The position numbers and the translations under genes are program-made. 52,810 nucleotides of DNA from Candidatus Zhuqueibacterota bacterium (GTDB lineage: Bacteria > Zhuqueibacterota > Zhuqueibacteria > Residuimicrobiales > Krinioviventaceae), in contig JAFGKD010000002.1 of assembly GCA_016928775.1 (NCBI GenBank), positions 1-52,810 of the forward strand. Direction: 5' to 3'. The notes beneath the pieces are model-generated. The model saw nothing but the letters and a program-made list of their open reading frames with translations. It did no database searches and had not been told where the DNA came from. Below are positions 1-7,935 of the stretch, one piece after another (the stretch's first letter is position 1; every line of letters begins with the position of its first letter).

Positions 1-8
1 TGAAATAA

Positions 9-94
9 TGGAACGCGGATCGAACGGATTTAACGGATTGGAACGGATTTCTTCATCCGTTAGAATCCGTCCCATCCGTTCAATCCGTGTTCTA
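9..94. repeat. Long imperfect inverted repeat (IR1) built of a short periodic unit
   Basis: Bases 9-48 pair with 55-94: 32 of 40 positions are complementary around a 6-base loop (TTCTTC). Each arm is a degenerate tandem array of about 9-10 bases with the core AACGGAT (GGAT at roughly 10-base steps), so the hairpin is a folded periodic repeat. It lies in the noncoding stretch downstream of the GH20 gene. A terminator role is possible, but there is no T tract. Its core resembles the repeat at 15906-16033, which suggests a dispersed family. Confidence 0.8.
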
Positions 95-115
95 TTCTAA
101 AGAATAGTGCTCGTT

Positions 116-186
116 TTTGGTTGCAGCCAAAGGTCGCGCCAAGTAATCCGGGGACCATTTTGGTTGCGGCCGGATGTTGCGCCAAG
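116..186 (+). repeat. Two tandem copies of a 28-bp dispersed motif
   Basis: Bases 116-143 and 159-186 are two copies of a 28-base motif that starts TTTGGTTGC and ends GCGCCAAG; 23 of 28 positions agree. A third copy lies inverted at 15874-15901, with 25 of 28 positions agreeing with the first. Both sites sit beside a long inverted repeat, in the same relative orientation. No open frame was recognised here. The remaining bases 187-241 show nothing clear. Confidence 0.7.
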
Positions 187-241
187 ATTCTCGGCGATCT
201 CTGGCTAAATTTGTCCCTGTGAAATGTTAAAAAAGCCTTTT

Positions 242-2275
242 TTATTTCGATACATAGGCTAACAATTTTTCAATCGGCTCGACAACTTGGAGCTCAACCT
301 GGCCGCGCTGTTTTTTAGCTGCCTTTAAAACGGTCGATATGTCCTCACCTCTGTCAGGTGCAATCTTTTCTCCGGCAGTGAGGGCGTCCATCAGCTCCAA
401 ACCAATCAGCGAGATCTTTTGCAAATCTTCCGACAAGCTTTCGATTTCTCGCAAAATCGGTGATACCTCAATGATGTCAACAAGTTGGCTGTGATTTTTC
501 GCCCACAGGTAAAAATGCTGGCGAATCTTTTCCGCCATTTCCGGATTGTGGGCGCCGTCTGCGAGAAATTGCTCCATCAAGGCTCGAAATTCACGCGCAA
601 CCTTTTGATCTGCGCGGGCGGCATCCATGACTCTGGTGTATGGGGAGTGCTGGGTAAATTCGCGCGCCTGGCCACGCCGGTAGATTTTCAGCGGTTCGAC
701 AACATCAACCAAGGTCTGTAATGGCTCTGTGGGGCGATTGTTCGTCAATCGCCGCAGCATCATCAGATAATTCTTTTCATGTTGCAAAGCGAGCTCCTCG
801 AGCCGAAAGCTGAACGTTTCCAGACGGTCATACATATTCTCTACATCCCTCACATCACCTGGCGACCACAAGCGCTCGGCAATGGCAGCGGTGCGCGGCC
901 AGATCCGCGAGTCAATGATCTCCGGCGTGACAAATTCCGCCCACATAGTGGCTTCCCCGCCAAGGATAAATTGTGCCTGTTCCGGCGTGAGGTCCATATC
1001 TTCTGTCAATGGATCATTGAGATAGTGATAGTCCGTTGGCTGAATCAAATCGATATAATAGCCGTTGGACAACAGCACCTGGTAGCCATTTTTTGCCGCA
1101 TGAATGAGAGACTCTTTGCCGCGCCACGATTGAATGACAATATCTTTCGGCGAATCCGGCTGCAAAATCTCATCCCAGCCTACCATTTTTTTATCATATT
1201 TTTGCAGTATATTCAACAGTCGTTTGTTGAAATAACTCTGCAATTCATGATTGTCTTTGATATTGTTGTCGCGCTTGAATTGTTGAATCTCTTCGTTGGC
1301 ATCCCAATGTATGCCGTTATTCTCATCGCCGCCGATGTGAATATAGTCATCCGGAAAAAGGTCGCTCATTTCCTTGAAAAAGGCGTCAAAAAATTCATAG
1401 GTCTCCGCACGCGCCGGATTAAATGCCGGGTCCATGATGCCCCACTTTCGCTCGACAGTATAGGGTCCGGGCTGACTGGCATATTCCGGATAGCCGACAA
1501 ACCAGCTCGTGGAATGCCCCGGGATATCAAACTCCGGCATCACGCGGATACCGCGATCAGCGGCATAGTCGATGATCTCTTTGATCTGTGCCTGTGTGTA
1601 ATAAAAGCCGTCCGAGCCAAGCTCGTGCAATTTGGGGAATGTTTTGCACTCGACGCGAAAGCCCTGATCCTCGGTGAGATGCCAGTGCAGCACATTCATT
1701 TTCGCCGCCGCTATGCCATCAAGATTACGTTTGATCACCTCGACCGGCATCCAGTGGCGAGCGACATCTATCAGCAGACCACGCCACGGAAATCGGGGTG
1801 CATCCTCGATATGCACTGATGGAAAGTAATAGCCTTCGGCATCTGCCTGCATCAACTGCAGGACTGTTTCCAAACCGCGCATGGCACCGATATCGGTTTC
1901 CGCGGACAGGCTGATCTGCTCATTGTTGATATCGAGCGTGTAGCTTTCATCTTCATGCAGCTTGATCTGGCCGGTCCGATTCACCTGGATGATAAAATCA
2001 CCCGTCTTTTCGGATTGCGGCGTGATAAAATCCTGTGAGAAAAAAAGGCCGGTCCGATTTGACAATCGTCGGAGCGTTCGTGTTGCTGCCCGATAAAGCC
2101 GCTGATTTTCACTGCCACGAACAGCCATTGTAAAATCTTCATTTAAACGAAACGCCCCCTCTTCCAATTCGATTTGTTTCGGCACAGGCAAAAGATTTAG
2201 CTTCACAGTGGACTCCGCATAGAGGTATGAAAAAGTGACGAATAGAGCGATAACAATCTGGACTAACGTTCTCAT
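242..2275 (-). CDS. Secreted beta-N-acetylhexosaminidase, GH20
   Basis: Exo-acting hydrolase that removes terminal GlcNAc (or GalNAc) from chitooligosaccharides or glycans by substrate-assisted catalysis. Residues 1-20 form a Sec signal peptide. An N-terminal GH20b-type domain (about 25-155) precedes the catalytic barrel, which opens with FPWRGLLIDVARHW near 160. The family signature HIGGDE is present, with the catalytic pair Asp317-Glu318. WHLTEDQGFR and GGEATMW are further GH20 landmarks. A helical tail of about 200 residues follows the barrel and I do not recognise it; no sorting domain is present. The ATG at 2275 has an AGGGG Shine-Dalgarno and lies only 9 bases after the chitinase stop, so the two genes are probably one transcript. 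Secreted product, probably periplasmic or surface; it would finish chitin breakdown started by the neighbour. Confidence 0.93.
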   Translation of the reverse strand: MRTLVQIVIALFVTFSYLYAESTVKLNLLPVPKQIELEEGAFRLNEDFTMAVRGSENQRLYRAATRTLRRLSNRTGLFFSQDFITPQSEKTGDFIIQVNRTGQIKLHEDESYTLDINNEQISLSAETDIGAMRGLETVLQLMQADAEGYYFPSVHIEDAPRFPWRGLLIDVARHWMPVEVIKRNLDGIAAAKMNVLHWHLTEDQGFRVECKTFPKLHELGSDGFYYTQAQIKEIIDYAADRGIRVMPEFDIPGHSTSWFVGYPEYASQPGPYTVERKWGIMDPAFNPARAETYEFFDAFFKEMSDLFPDDYIHIGGDENNGIHWDANEEIQQFKRDNNIKDNHELQSYFNKRLLNILQKYDKKMVGWDEILQPDSPKDIVIQSWRGKESLIHAAKNGYQVLLSNGYYIDLIQPTDYHYLNDPLTEDMDLTPEQAQFILGGEATMWAEFVTPEIIDSRIWPRTAAIAERLWSPGDVRDVENMYDRLETFSFRLEELALQHEKNYLMMLRRLTNNRPTEPLQTLVDVVEPLKIYRRGQAREFTQHSPYTRVMDAARADQKVAREFRALMEQFLADGAHNPEMAEKIRQHFYLWAKNHSQLVDIIEVSPILREIESLSEDLQKISLIGLELMDALTAGEKIAPDRGEDISTVLKAAKKQRGQVELQVVEPIEKLLAYVSK

Positions 2276-2284
2276 TGTTGCCCC

Positions 2285-3631
2285 TTATTTAAAACAGGTC
2301 ATTTTATGAATTGATGAAAATGAAGGTGATGACAATCGACACAGCAATATACCGGATGATAAGTCATCTTCCGAAAAGCGAAACGTATATGCTCCCGCTT
2401 CAAGTACGTCATGAACAAGAGTGTACACAAGTCGACCATGAATATCGAATAGCTCAATAGTAATATATTGCTGCTGAGGATTTTCAAAGGCAATCACTGT
2501 CGATTGATTAAACGGATTGGGATAATTTGTCAAAAGCGCATGATGCTGCGGCGAATTTCCATCCCCAGATCCAACCTTCACTTGATTTAAAATTGGCGCC
2601 GATAACGCAATGAGCAATGGCTGGCGGTCATGGATAAAATCCTGTCCCAACGCCCAAATCATAAGCCCTTTGACTTTTTTTTGTATGGCATATTCGGCTT
2701 TCAGACGAACAGACAAAGTATCATCAAAAGAAACAAGTTTTGTTTTTTCCGGATTGGTGATGTAAGGTACTTTGGCGACATCATCCCAATGATAGGCCCA
2801 GCCGGTTTCGATGAGCGCCGGAATTTCGTTATAGCGATGTTCGGAGCCTTCGCCGGTGCTGGGTCCATAAAGTCTGGTGGCGTTAAAACCGCGTCCATAA
2901 AACGGCACGCCTAACAAAATTTTTTCAGCCGGTACTCTACGCGTGACTGTCAAATAACGAAAGCCGGAATCAACCGAGCCATCCGTATCGCCGCCGCTTT
3001 CATATAATGGTGAATTGTGACCGGCATGATTGGTCCAGGGTCCGTGAAAATCATAGGTCATGCAGCCGAACCAGTCGATATATTTCACCAGTTCGTTATA
3101 ATCCAGCCATTTGCCCATCCAATCCCCGGCGGTCACGGCCATGCTGATGAACAACGGTTGGGGTCGCATCAGCTTGTCAAACTCTTCGCGCAGCTGTTTC
3201 ACAAGCACCGTCATATTTTCACGATCGGCTGCTGTGGCAGGGTGCTCCCAATCGAGATCAACGCCGTCGTAATTGTGCTGCAAGCAAAAGGACAGAACAT
3301 TGTGCACAAAACGATGACGACTGCTTGAATCTGCGGCCATTGGCGAAAATCCGTCCGAGTTGCCCCAGCCACCCAATGACAGGAGGATAAAACGACCTTT
3401 TTGGTGTACCCGCTCATTCAATTCAGGATAGAGAAAATCGGGATCGTGTGTTATCTGTCCATCCTCTGTTGGAGCGGCAAAGGCGTGCAGCACATGTGTC
3501 AGTCGATCGAGATCCAGGTTCGATGCTGACAGGTCGTCTTTCATCCACGACGGATAGTAGCCAACAATAAAATCTGTTGACGGCATGGCACAACCGGACA
3601 GGAAAAGGATAATGTAAAGAACTGTTTTCAT
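2285..3631 (-). CDS. GH18 chitinase, predicted lipoprotein with C-terminal sorting domain
   Basis: Endo-acting chitinase that cleaves beta-1,4-GlcNAc chains. The GH18 catalytic motif DGVDLDWEHP is intact, with the proton donor at Glu129 counted from the ATG at 3631; SLGGWG and MTYDFHGPW are further family marks. The frame extends to a TTG at 3655, but the ATG at 3631 gives a compact signal ending in the lipobox LSGC, so I prefer it; neither start has a good Shine-Dalgarno. The C-terminus (about 365-448) is the type IX-like sorting module with NYPNPFN. Having both a lipobox and this tail is unusual: either the Cys is incidental or the protein has two anchoring signals. Next to the GH20 and CBM9 genes it forms the extracellular half of a chitin system. 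Confidence 0.9.
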   Translation of the reverse strand: MKTVLYIILFLSGCAMPSTDFIVGYYPSWMKDDLSASNLDLDRLTHVLHAFAAPTEDGQITHDPDFLYPELNERVHQKGRFILLSLGGWGNSDGFSPMAADSSSRHRFVHNVLSFCLQHNYDGVDLDWEHPATAADRENMTVLVKQLREEFDKLMRPQPLFISMAVTAGDWMGKWLDYNELVKYIDWFGCMTYDFHGPWTNHAGHNSPLYESGGDTDGSVDSGFRYLTVTRRVPAEKILLGVPFYGRGFNATRLYGPSTGEGSEHRYNEIPALIETGWAYHWDDVAKVPYITNPEKTKLVSFDDTLSVRLKAEYAIQKKVKGLMIWALGQDFIHDRQPLLIALSAPILNQVKVGSGDGNSPQHHALLTNYPNPFNQSTVIAFENPQQQYITIELFDIHGRLVYTLVHDVLEAGAYTFRFSEDDLSSGILLCRLSSPSFSSIHKMTCFK

Positions 3632-3655
3632 GGCACACAAACTGTATAAACGCAA

Positions 3656-3687
3656 AGGAGACCAGCGAAATCGATCACTGGTCTCCT
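3656..3687 (-). other. Perfect 10-bp hairpin between the CBM9 and chitinase genes
   Basis: Stem AGGAGACCAG pairs with CTGGTCTCCT around a 12-base loop. It lies after the CBM9 gene stop and just upstream of the chitinase start. Read on the minus strand it is followed by only three T residues, so it is a weak candidate terminator. An mRNA-processing or stability hairpin that sets different levels for the two genes is equally possible. Confidence 0.6.
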
Positions 3688-3721
3688 GACAATTTAAGAG
3701 AATTTTTAGAAAAGTAAAGTC

Positions 3722-5590
3722 TTATTTCAGCAGAATCATGCGGCGTGTTTCGCTATAGTCGCCAGCGGTCAATTTGTAAAAATAGACACCGCCGGTCAAA
3801 TTGGTGCCGTCAAACAACAATCGATAGTCACCCGCGGGGTGTGTTGTATTGACAAGTGATGCAACCTGTTCACCGAGCACATTGTATACAGCGAGCGTAA
3901 CGTGCTGGGTGTTTTGCACGCTGTATTCAATTGTTGTGCTGGGGTTGAACGGGTTGGGATAGTTTTGTGCCAAATGGTAATTGGCCACTGTGGTCGGCTT
4001 GTCCTCGACTGCTGTATAGTTATCCCACAACCAGCCGAGGATGTCGTACGAGTTTTTCGGTAATAGTTGTACACCTTCCCAGCCACCGGCGCCGGGACCC
4101 AGGTAAGGAGCAGCGGCATCAGCGACATATTGATAGCCACTCCAGTCACTTGTATCCCAGTCATCTCGGTCATACAGCGCATAGGTTGTCGGAAAAATTT
4201 CGTAGAGATGGTCGACAAAATTAAATGTTCTCTCACCGGCATCATCAACCACCAAAGCGAAATCGGCCAAGGAGATGGCGACTTCCAGGTCGTAACCTTC
4301 GCCATTTGCCCAGACTTTGCCGGCACCCATGGCCGCTTCCTCCGGTACAAGACCCGCTTTATCGCCCGGATTCCAGAGATTGACCAACACAACATCATTA
4401 TCCGCATCATAATAGAATGCCAATTGCACATCGAGCATATCGCCCTCATTGATATAACCTGTGTGATCCGGCACTTCACCCATGGCACCGATGTCATAAT
4501 TACCCATATAGAGTTCAACAGCGTCCATATCCCATACGACCGGATCGACCACAACGCCCGGCACATCATCTCTGACGGATGCGCCGACATACAAATAGTT
4601 TTCATCAAACATAAATTTGAGTGGTGCGCTGCAATCCGCATCATCCTCCGGCAGCCACGCATTGGCCCGGGAATAGTCGGGGATGGATGATTGATTCATG
4701 TCAATGGGAAAGCAGAAATTCCATTCCGACAAATCACCGTCAACAGTCACCGGCCCATTGGACATTTTAAAATAGGGAAAAGAATCTTTGTACCATGCAG
4801 TTTCCCGGGCGCCTTTGACCTCAATGGTTTGCCAGCCTTTGCCGGGACCTTGATATGCCGGGAAACTGCGCTCCGAATAAGCAAGTCCCTGGAAATCGTC
4901 AGCCTCCCAGTCGTCGCGATCATAAAGAGAAAGCGTGAAAGGAATGACATCGCCGGCTTGCGGATCGAAGGTATTGCCATTGGCTGAAATAACATCATCC
5001 CAGGCGAGTTGAGCCTCTATCATGTATCCTTCACTGTTTGGCCAAACCTTGCCAGCGCCTTTGGTATTTTCACTATTCAACACACCGCCGCCATGTGAAT
5101 GCTGAAAAATGCGAACCGAATCATAATCGGCATCATAAAAAAAAGCAAACTGAACAGCAAACTTGCCGCTCGGGTCATCGTGCATTACGGTGCCATCACT
5201 GGTCGGATCCCACGGTTCATAACCTACGTCGTAATTACCGAGATAGATTTCAATCACATCACCACTCCATCCCGGCGGCTGCGGCAAAACACCCGGTACA
5301 TCATCGCGGATATTGCCGGCAACATAAAGATTGTCTTCATCCCACATGAGCATAACTGTGCCCGACACATCTTCATCACCGTCTGGAAACCAATCATACG
5401 CACGGGAATTTTCAGGAATTGTAATTTCTCTCACATCGATGGGAAAGCAAAAATTCCACTCGTCCAGCACGCCGTCAACATTGATGGGTGCAGTCGCCTT
5501 TTGCATGAACGGCAGAAAAAAGTCTTCCGCTGCAGCAAAACCAGCAAACAAAAAAACACAAACAAAAACAGTAACAACAAACTGTCTCAT
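3722..5590 (-). CDS. Secreted protein with two CBM9-like domains and sorting tail
   Basis: No catalytic domain is visible. Residues 1-21 are a Sec signal. Two homologous units follow (about 30-265 and 275-520). Each opens with VDGxLxEWNFCFPID, then a conserved MWDEDNLYVxxxIRDDVPGV-type strand pattern and a GxGKVWxNxEGYxxE motif, which is the architecture of CBM9-like domains found in xylanases and other polysaccharide-binding proteins. The last 85 residues carry NYPNPFNPSTTIEYSV and end RRMILLK, the type IX-like sorting signal. Probable role: surface binding of a polysaccharide for the neighbouring chitinase and hexosaminidase. Substrate preference cannot be read from sequence, and chitin is inferred only from position. 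The ATG has an AAAGGAG Shine-Dalgarno, and the upstream region holds two palindromes. Confidence 0.85.
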   Translation of the reverse strand: MRQFVVTVFVCVFLFAGFAAAEDFFLPFMQKATAPINVDGVLDEWNFCFPIDVREITIPENSRAYDWFPDGDEDVSGTVMLMWDEDNLYVAGNIRDDVPGVLPQPPGWSGDVIEIYLGNYDVGYEPWDPTSDGTVMHDDPSGKFAVQFAFFYDADYDSVRIFQHSHGGGVLNSENTKGAGKVWPNSEGYMIEAQLAWDDVISANGNTFDPQAGDVIPFTLSLYDRDDWEADDFQGLAYSERSFPAYQGPGKGWQTIEVKGARETAWYKDSFPYFKMSNGPVTVDGDLSEWNFCFPIDMNQSSIPDYSRANAWLPEDDADCSAPLKFMFDENYLYVGASVRDDVPGVVVDPVVWDMDAVELYMGNYDIGAMGEVPDHTGYINEGDMLDVQLAFYYDADNDVVLVNLWNPGDKAGLVPEEAAMGAGKVWANGEGYDLEVAISLADFALVVDDAGERTFNFVDHLYEIFPTTYALYDRDDWDTSDWSGYQYVADAAAPYLGPGAGGWEGVQLLPKNSYDILGWLWDNYTAVEDKPTTVANYHLAQNYPNPFNPSTTIEYSVQNTQHVTLAVYNVLGEQVASLVNTTHPAGDYRLLFDGTNLTGGVYFYKLTAGDYSETRRMILLK

Positions 5591-5615
5591 AACGGACTCC
5601 TTTCGATTTATTTAA

Positions 5616-5662
5616 TTCATTGAATGAACTTTTTAAGTTAGTAACTTTAGCTTTATTGTCAA
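5616..5662 (-). promoter_or_regulatory. Promoter region with two perfect 13-bp palindromes before the CBM9 gene
   Basis: On the minus strand TTGACA (5662-5657) serves as a -35, with a weak TAACTT -10 about 16 bases on. A palindrome with arms AAGTTA and TAACTT around one base (5635-5647) covers the -10. A second, TTCATT and AATGAA around one base (5616-5628), lies 19 bp downstream, near or after the start site. This is classic repressor placement. The ROK regulator encoded just downstream of this region is the obvious candidate, but the link is inference. Confidence 0.5.
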
Positions 5663-5731
5663 GTTTATTCTTTCGTGTTGGCCATAATTTAAAAAAAATT
5701 CAAAAAAAATTGTCAGCTATAAACTGCTCGG

Positions 5732-6889
5732 TCACATAAAAATCTTTCGCAGAATTAAAGCGGTGGCACCGACGGCGACAGAATAAATGCCAAATCTCGA
5801 AAACTGTATCTCCGGCGTTTGCACGCCGCTAAGAAATATTTGTCGCAATCGCGCATCCACTTTTGCAAGGATCTCGTCGTAAATTAAATCTTTGGCATCC
5901 GTGATGTCACCACCCAGTACAATGACATGCGGATTGAGAAGTTGGACGAGTCGTACGATCTCCTCAATGATGAAATTTTTATAGCGTTTTATAATCATCC
6001 CGGAGATCGTGCATCCTTCTCTGGCGCAGGCGATGACATCGTCGAGATCAATTTTTTCTGCTTTTTGTTTTCGTCTAACAAGGGGAAAATCGTGCCCTTT
6101 TTGCTGCACTGCTTTGTCGTAAAGCTCGGCCAAAACCGGCAGTGATGTAAAAATCTCTCCGGCGGTACCATTCGCGCCCTCGTAGAGAACTTGATTTAAA
6201 ATGAGTCCGGCACCAAAAAAACCGATCTTTTCATTCAGCGTCAAAAAGACAACATTGGGCTTGACCGGCGCGGTATTTCCCACCTGCCATTTAATGCCAA
6301 GGGCGCCGGCATTTGCGTCGTTAACTACCTCCACTGGACACTGCAGGAGCTGGCGCAATTCGGCTTCAATGGCATAATTTTGTAAATTTAGCTTGCGCGA
6401 AAAATGCACAAAACCGCGCTCACGATCGACCAGACCAGTGAGACCAATACCAACGCCAATGATCTCCTTGTGAGCGAGATTGAGATGTGCAAGGACTTTG
6501 TGATAAAATGCAGAAATAGAATCCAGTAGCTTCTCCGGGCCAATATTATCGAGCCCAAGCTGGTGCTCTTGATGAATAATCTTGCAGCTAAAATCAATCA
6601 CCGACGCCCGCATTTCATTTGGGATAATTTCGAGTCCTATAATATATCCTTTTTGGGCGACGAGTCGCCACAATGTGGGCGGTTTGCCGGCGGATCCGAG
6701 TTGGGCGCTGATACGACTGATCTCGATGAGACCTTTGGATTTGAGCGAACGAAGTATATACACCAGAGTGGATGGCTGCAAATTGTTGATTCGTGCCAGC
6801 TCTGCGGCAGATATTTCGCCCTGGATTCGGATCGTGTTTAATATTTGTCGGTGACTGGCGATTTGAAGTTGAAAAGGTTCTGGTAACAT
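5732..6889 (-). CDS. ROK-family transcriptional repressor (NagC/Mlc/XylR-like)
   Basis: An N-terminal winged helix-turn-helix (from the ATG at 6889, residues about 10-70: RQILNTIRIQGEISAAELARI and a recognition-helix stretch) is followed by a ROK sugar-binding fold with GVGIGLTGLVD and VVNDANAGALG. The zinc-binding CxCGxxGCxE signature of ROK kinases is degenerate (CAREGC), as expected for a regulator. The longest frame starts at a TTG at 6922. I chose the ATG at 6889 because it gives the usual short leader before the HTH; neither has a strong Shine-Dalgarno. It lies 78 bases after the kinase gene, on the same strand as the deaminase, kinase and chitinolytic genes, so it probably senses GlcNAc or a related sugar and controls the two palindrome-bearing promoters. 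Effector identity is inferred. Confidence 0.85.
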   Translation of the reverse strand: MLPEPFQLQIASHRQILNTIRIQGEISAAELARINNLQPSTLVYILRSLKSKGLIEISRISAQLGSAGKPPTLWRLVAQKGYIIGLEIIPNEMRASVIDFSCKIIHQEHQLGLDNIGPEKLLDSISAFYHKVLAHLNLAHKEIIGVGIGLTGLVDRERGFVHFSRKLNLQNYAIEAELRQLLQCPVEVVNDANAGALGIKWQVGNTAPVKPNVVFLTLNEKIGFFGAGLILNQVLYEGANGTAGEIFTSLPVLAELYDKAVQQKGHDFPLVRRKQKAEKIDLDDVIACAREGCTISGMIIKRYKNFIIEEIVRLVQLLNPHVIVLGGDITDAKDLIYDEILAKVDARLRQIFLSGVQTPEIQFSRFGIYSVAVGATALILRKIFM

Positions 6890-6967
6890 GGCAGACTTTT
6901 TCCGGTTACTGAAGGTGTTCAATAATTTTTAGTCATTTAGATAACAAGCACTATGAATTGTCTTTGA

Positions 6968-7918
6968 TTACAAGTTTGCCATTGCGAGAGATGCGGCGCC
7001 GAAGATACCGGCTTTTTCGGCTAACTCTGCTGGAACGATTTTGACCGGCGTTTCACTATTATTCAAGCTCATCATGTCGAGCCTCTTTTGCGCGCTCTTG
7101 ATAATAAAGTCGCCGGCTGCAGCCACACCGCCACCCAAAATGATGCGTTGAACATTCAACAAGTTTACCACATTGCCAAGGCCGTAGCCCAGATTGTCGC
7201 CGACATCAAAAAACACCGAACGCGCCAATTCATCCCCGGCCATCGCTTCTCGATAAATATCCTTTGGCATCACTGTTTCGACATCAACAGCGGCCAGCCG
7301 AGATTTCGGAAAAGCTGGCAAACGCTCTTTGACAGTACGAAGAATCCCGCTTGTACCAACATAGGCCTCAACGCACCCACGTCGTCCGCAAGCGCACAGC
7401 GGACCATTTTTATCGATTGTGATGTGACCAAATTCGCCGGCAGCGCCGTACGCGCCGTGATAGATTTCGCCGTTTATAATGAGGCCGGCGCCAACACCGG
7501 TGCCTAATGTCACCATCATCAAGTACGGGTAACCTCGTCCCGCGCCAAAGACGTACTCACCGAGAGCAGCGACATTGGCGTCGTTATCGACGGTAACCGA
7601 CACTTTTAATACATCCTGCAATTTGGCGCCAAGCGGTACATTGATCCAGCCCGGGAAATTTGTTGCTTCGCGGAGCACGCCATTTTGATTATCGACGAGC
7701 CCGGCAACGCCAATACCGGCACCGGCAATAGAAAAAGCAGTACCGACGCTTTTGCCGCATGCTAAAACAGCATTGACGATTCGCCCAACAACATCATCAA
7801 CGCCTCGCTCCACAAACGATGGCATTTTTTCGGTCGATAAAATCACCCCGTCTTCGGCGATGATCCCAACATCTATCGTTGTGCCACCAAGATCGATGCC
7901 ACAAAACACCTTTTTCAC
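6968..7918 (-). CDS. ROK-family sugar kinase, probable GlcNAc kinase
   Basis: ATP-dependent hexokinase of the ROK family. The phosphate-binding motif CGIDLGGTTIDVGI is at the N-terminus. The catalytic segment VDNDANVAALGE and the zinc signature CACGRRGCVEAY (about 175-186) are intact, as are VTLGTGVGAGLI and the E-F-G-H zinc-ligand strand. Length (316) is normal. By motif alone it could be a glucokinase. Its place between a NagB-deacetylase fusion and a ROK repressor, beside GH18 and GH20 enzymes, makes N-acetylglucosamine the likely substrate, giving GlcNAc-6-phosphate. It starts at a GTG with an AGGGAGG Shine-Dalgarno, 17 bases after the fusion gene, so co-transcription is likely. Confidence 0.9.
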   Translation of the reverse strand: MKKVFCGIDLGGTTIDVGIIAEDGVILSTEKMPSFVERGVDDVVGRIVNAVLACGKSVGTAFSIAGAGIGVAGLVDNQNGVLREATNFPGWINVPLGAKLQDVLKVSVTVDNDANVAALGEYVFGAGRGYPYLMMVTLGTGVGAGLIINGEIYHGAYGAAGEFGHITIDKNGPLCACGRRGCVEAYVGTSGILRTVKERLPAFPKSRLAAVDVETVMPKDIYREAMAGDELARSVFFDVGDNLGYGLGNVVNLLNVQRIILGGGVAAAGDFIIKSAQKRLDMMSLNNSETPVKIVPAELAEKAGIFGAASLAMANL

Positions 7919-7935
7919 GGCATACGCTCCTCCCT

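Noticed and set aside
1..110. Periodic repeats considered as a CRISPR array
   Set aside because: Units are about 10 bases with no unique spacers, and the two halves form a hairpin; no cas genes are present.
779..1819. Long plus-strand open frame (346 codons) opposite the GH20 gene
   Set aside because: It lies wholly inside a well-supported GH20 gene, has no recognisable motif and a low-complexity, His/Arg-rich composition typical of antisense frames.
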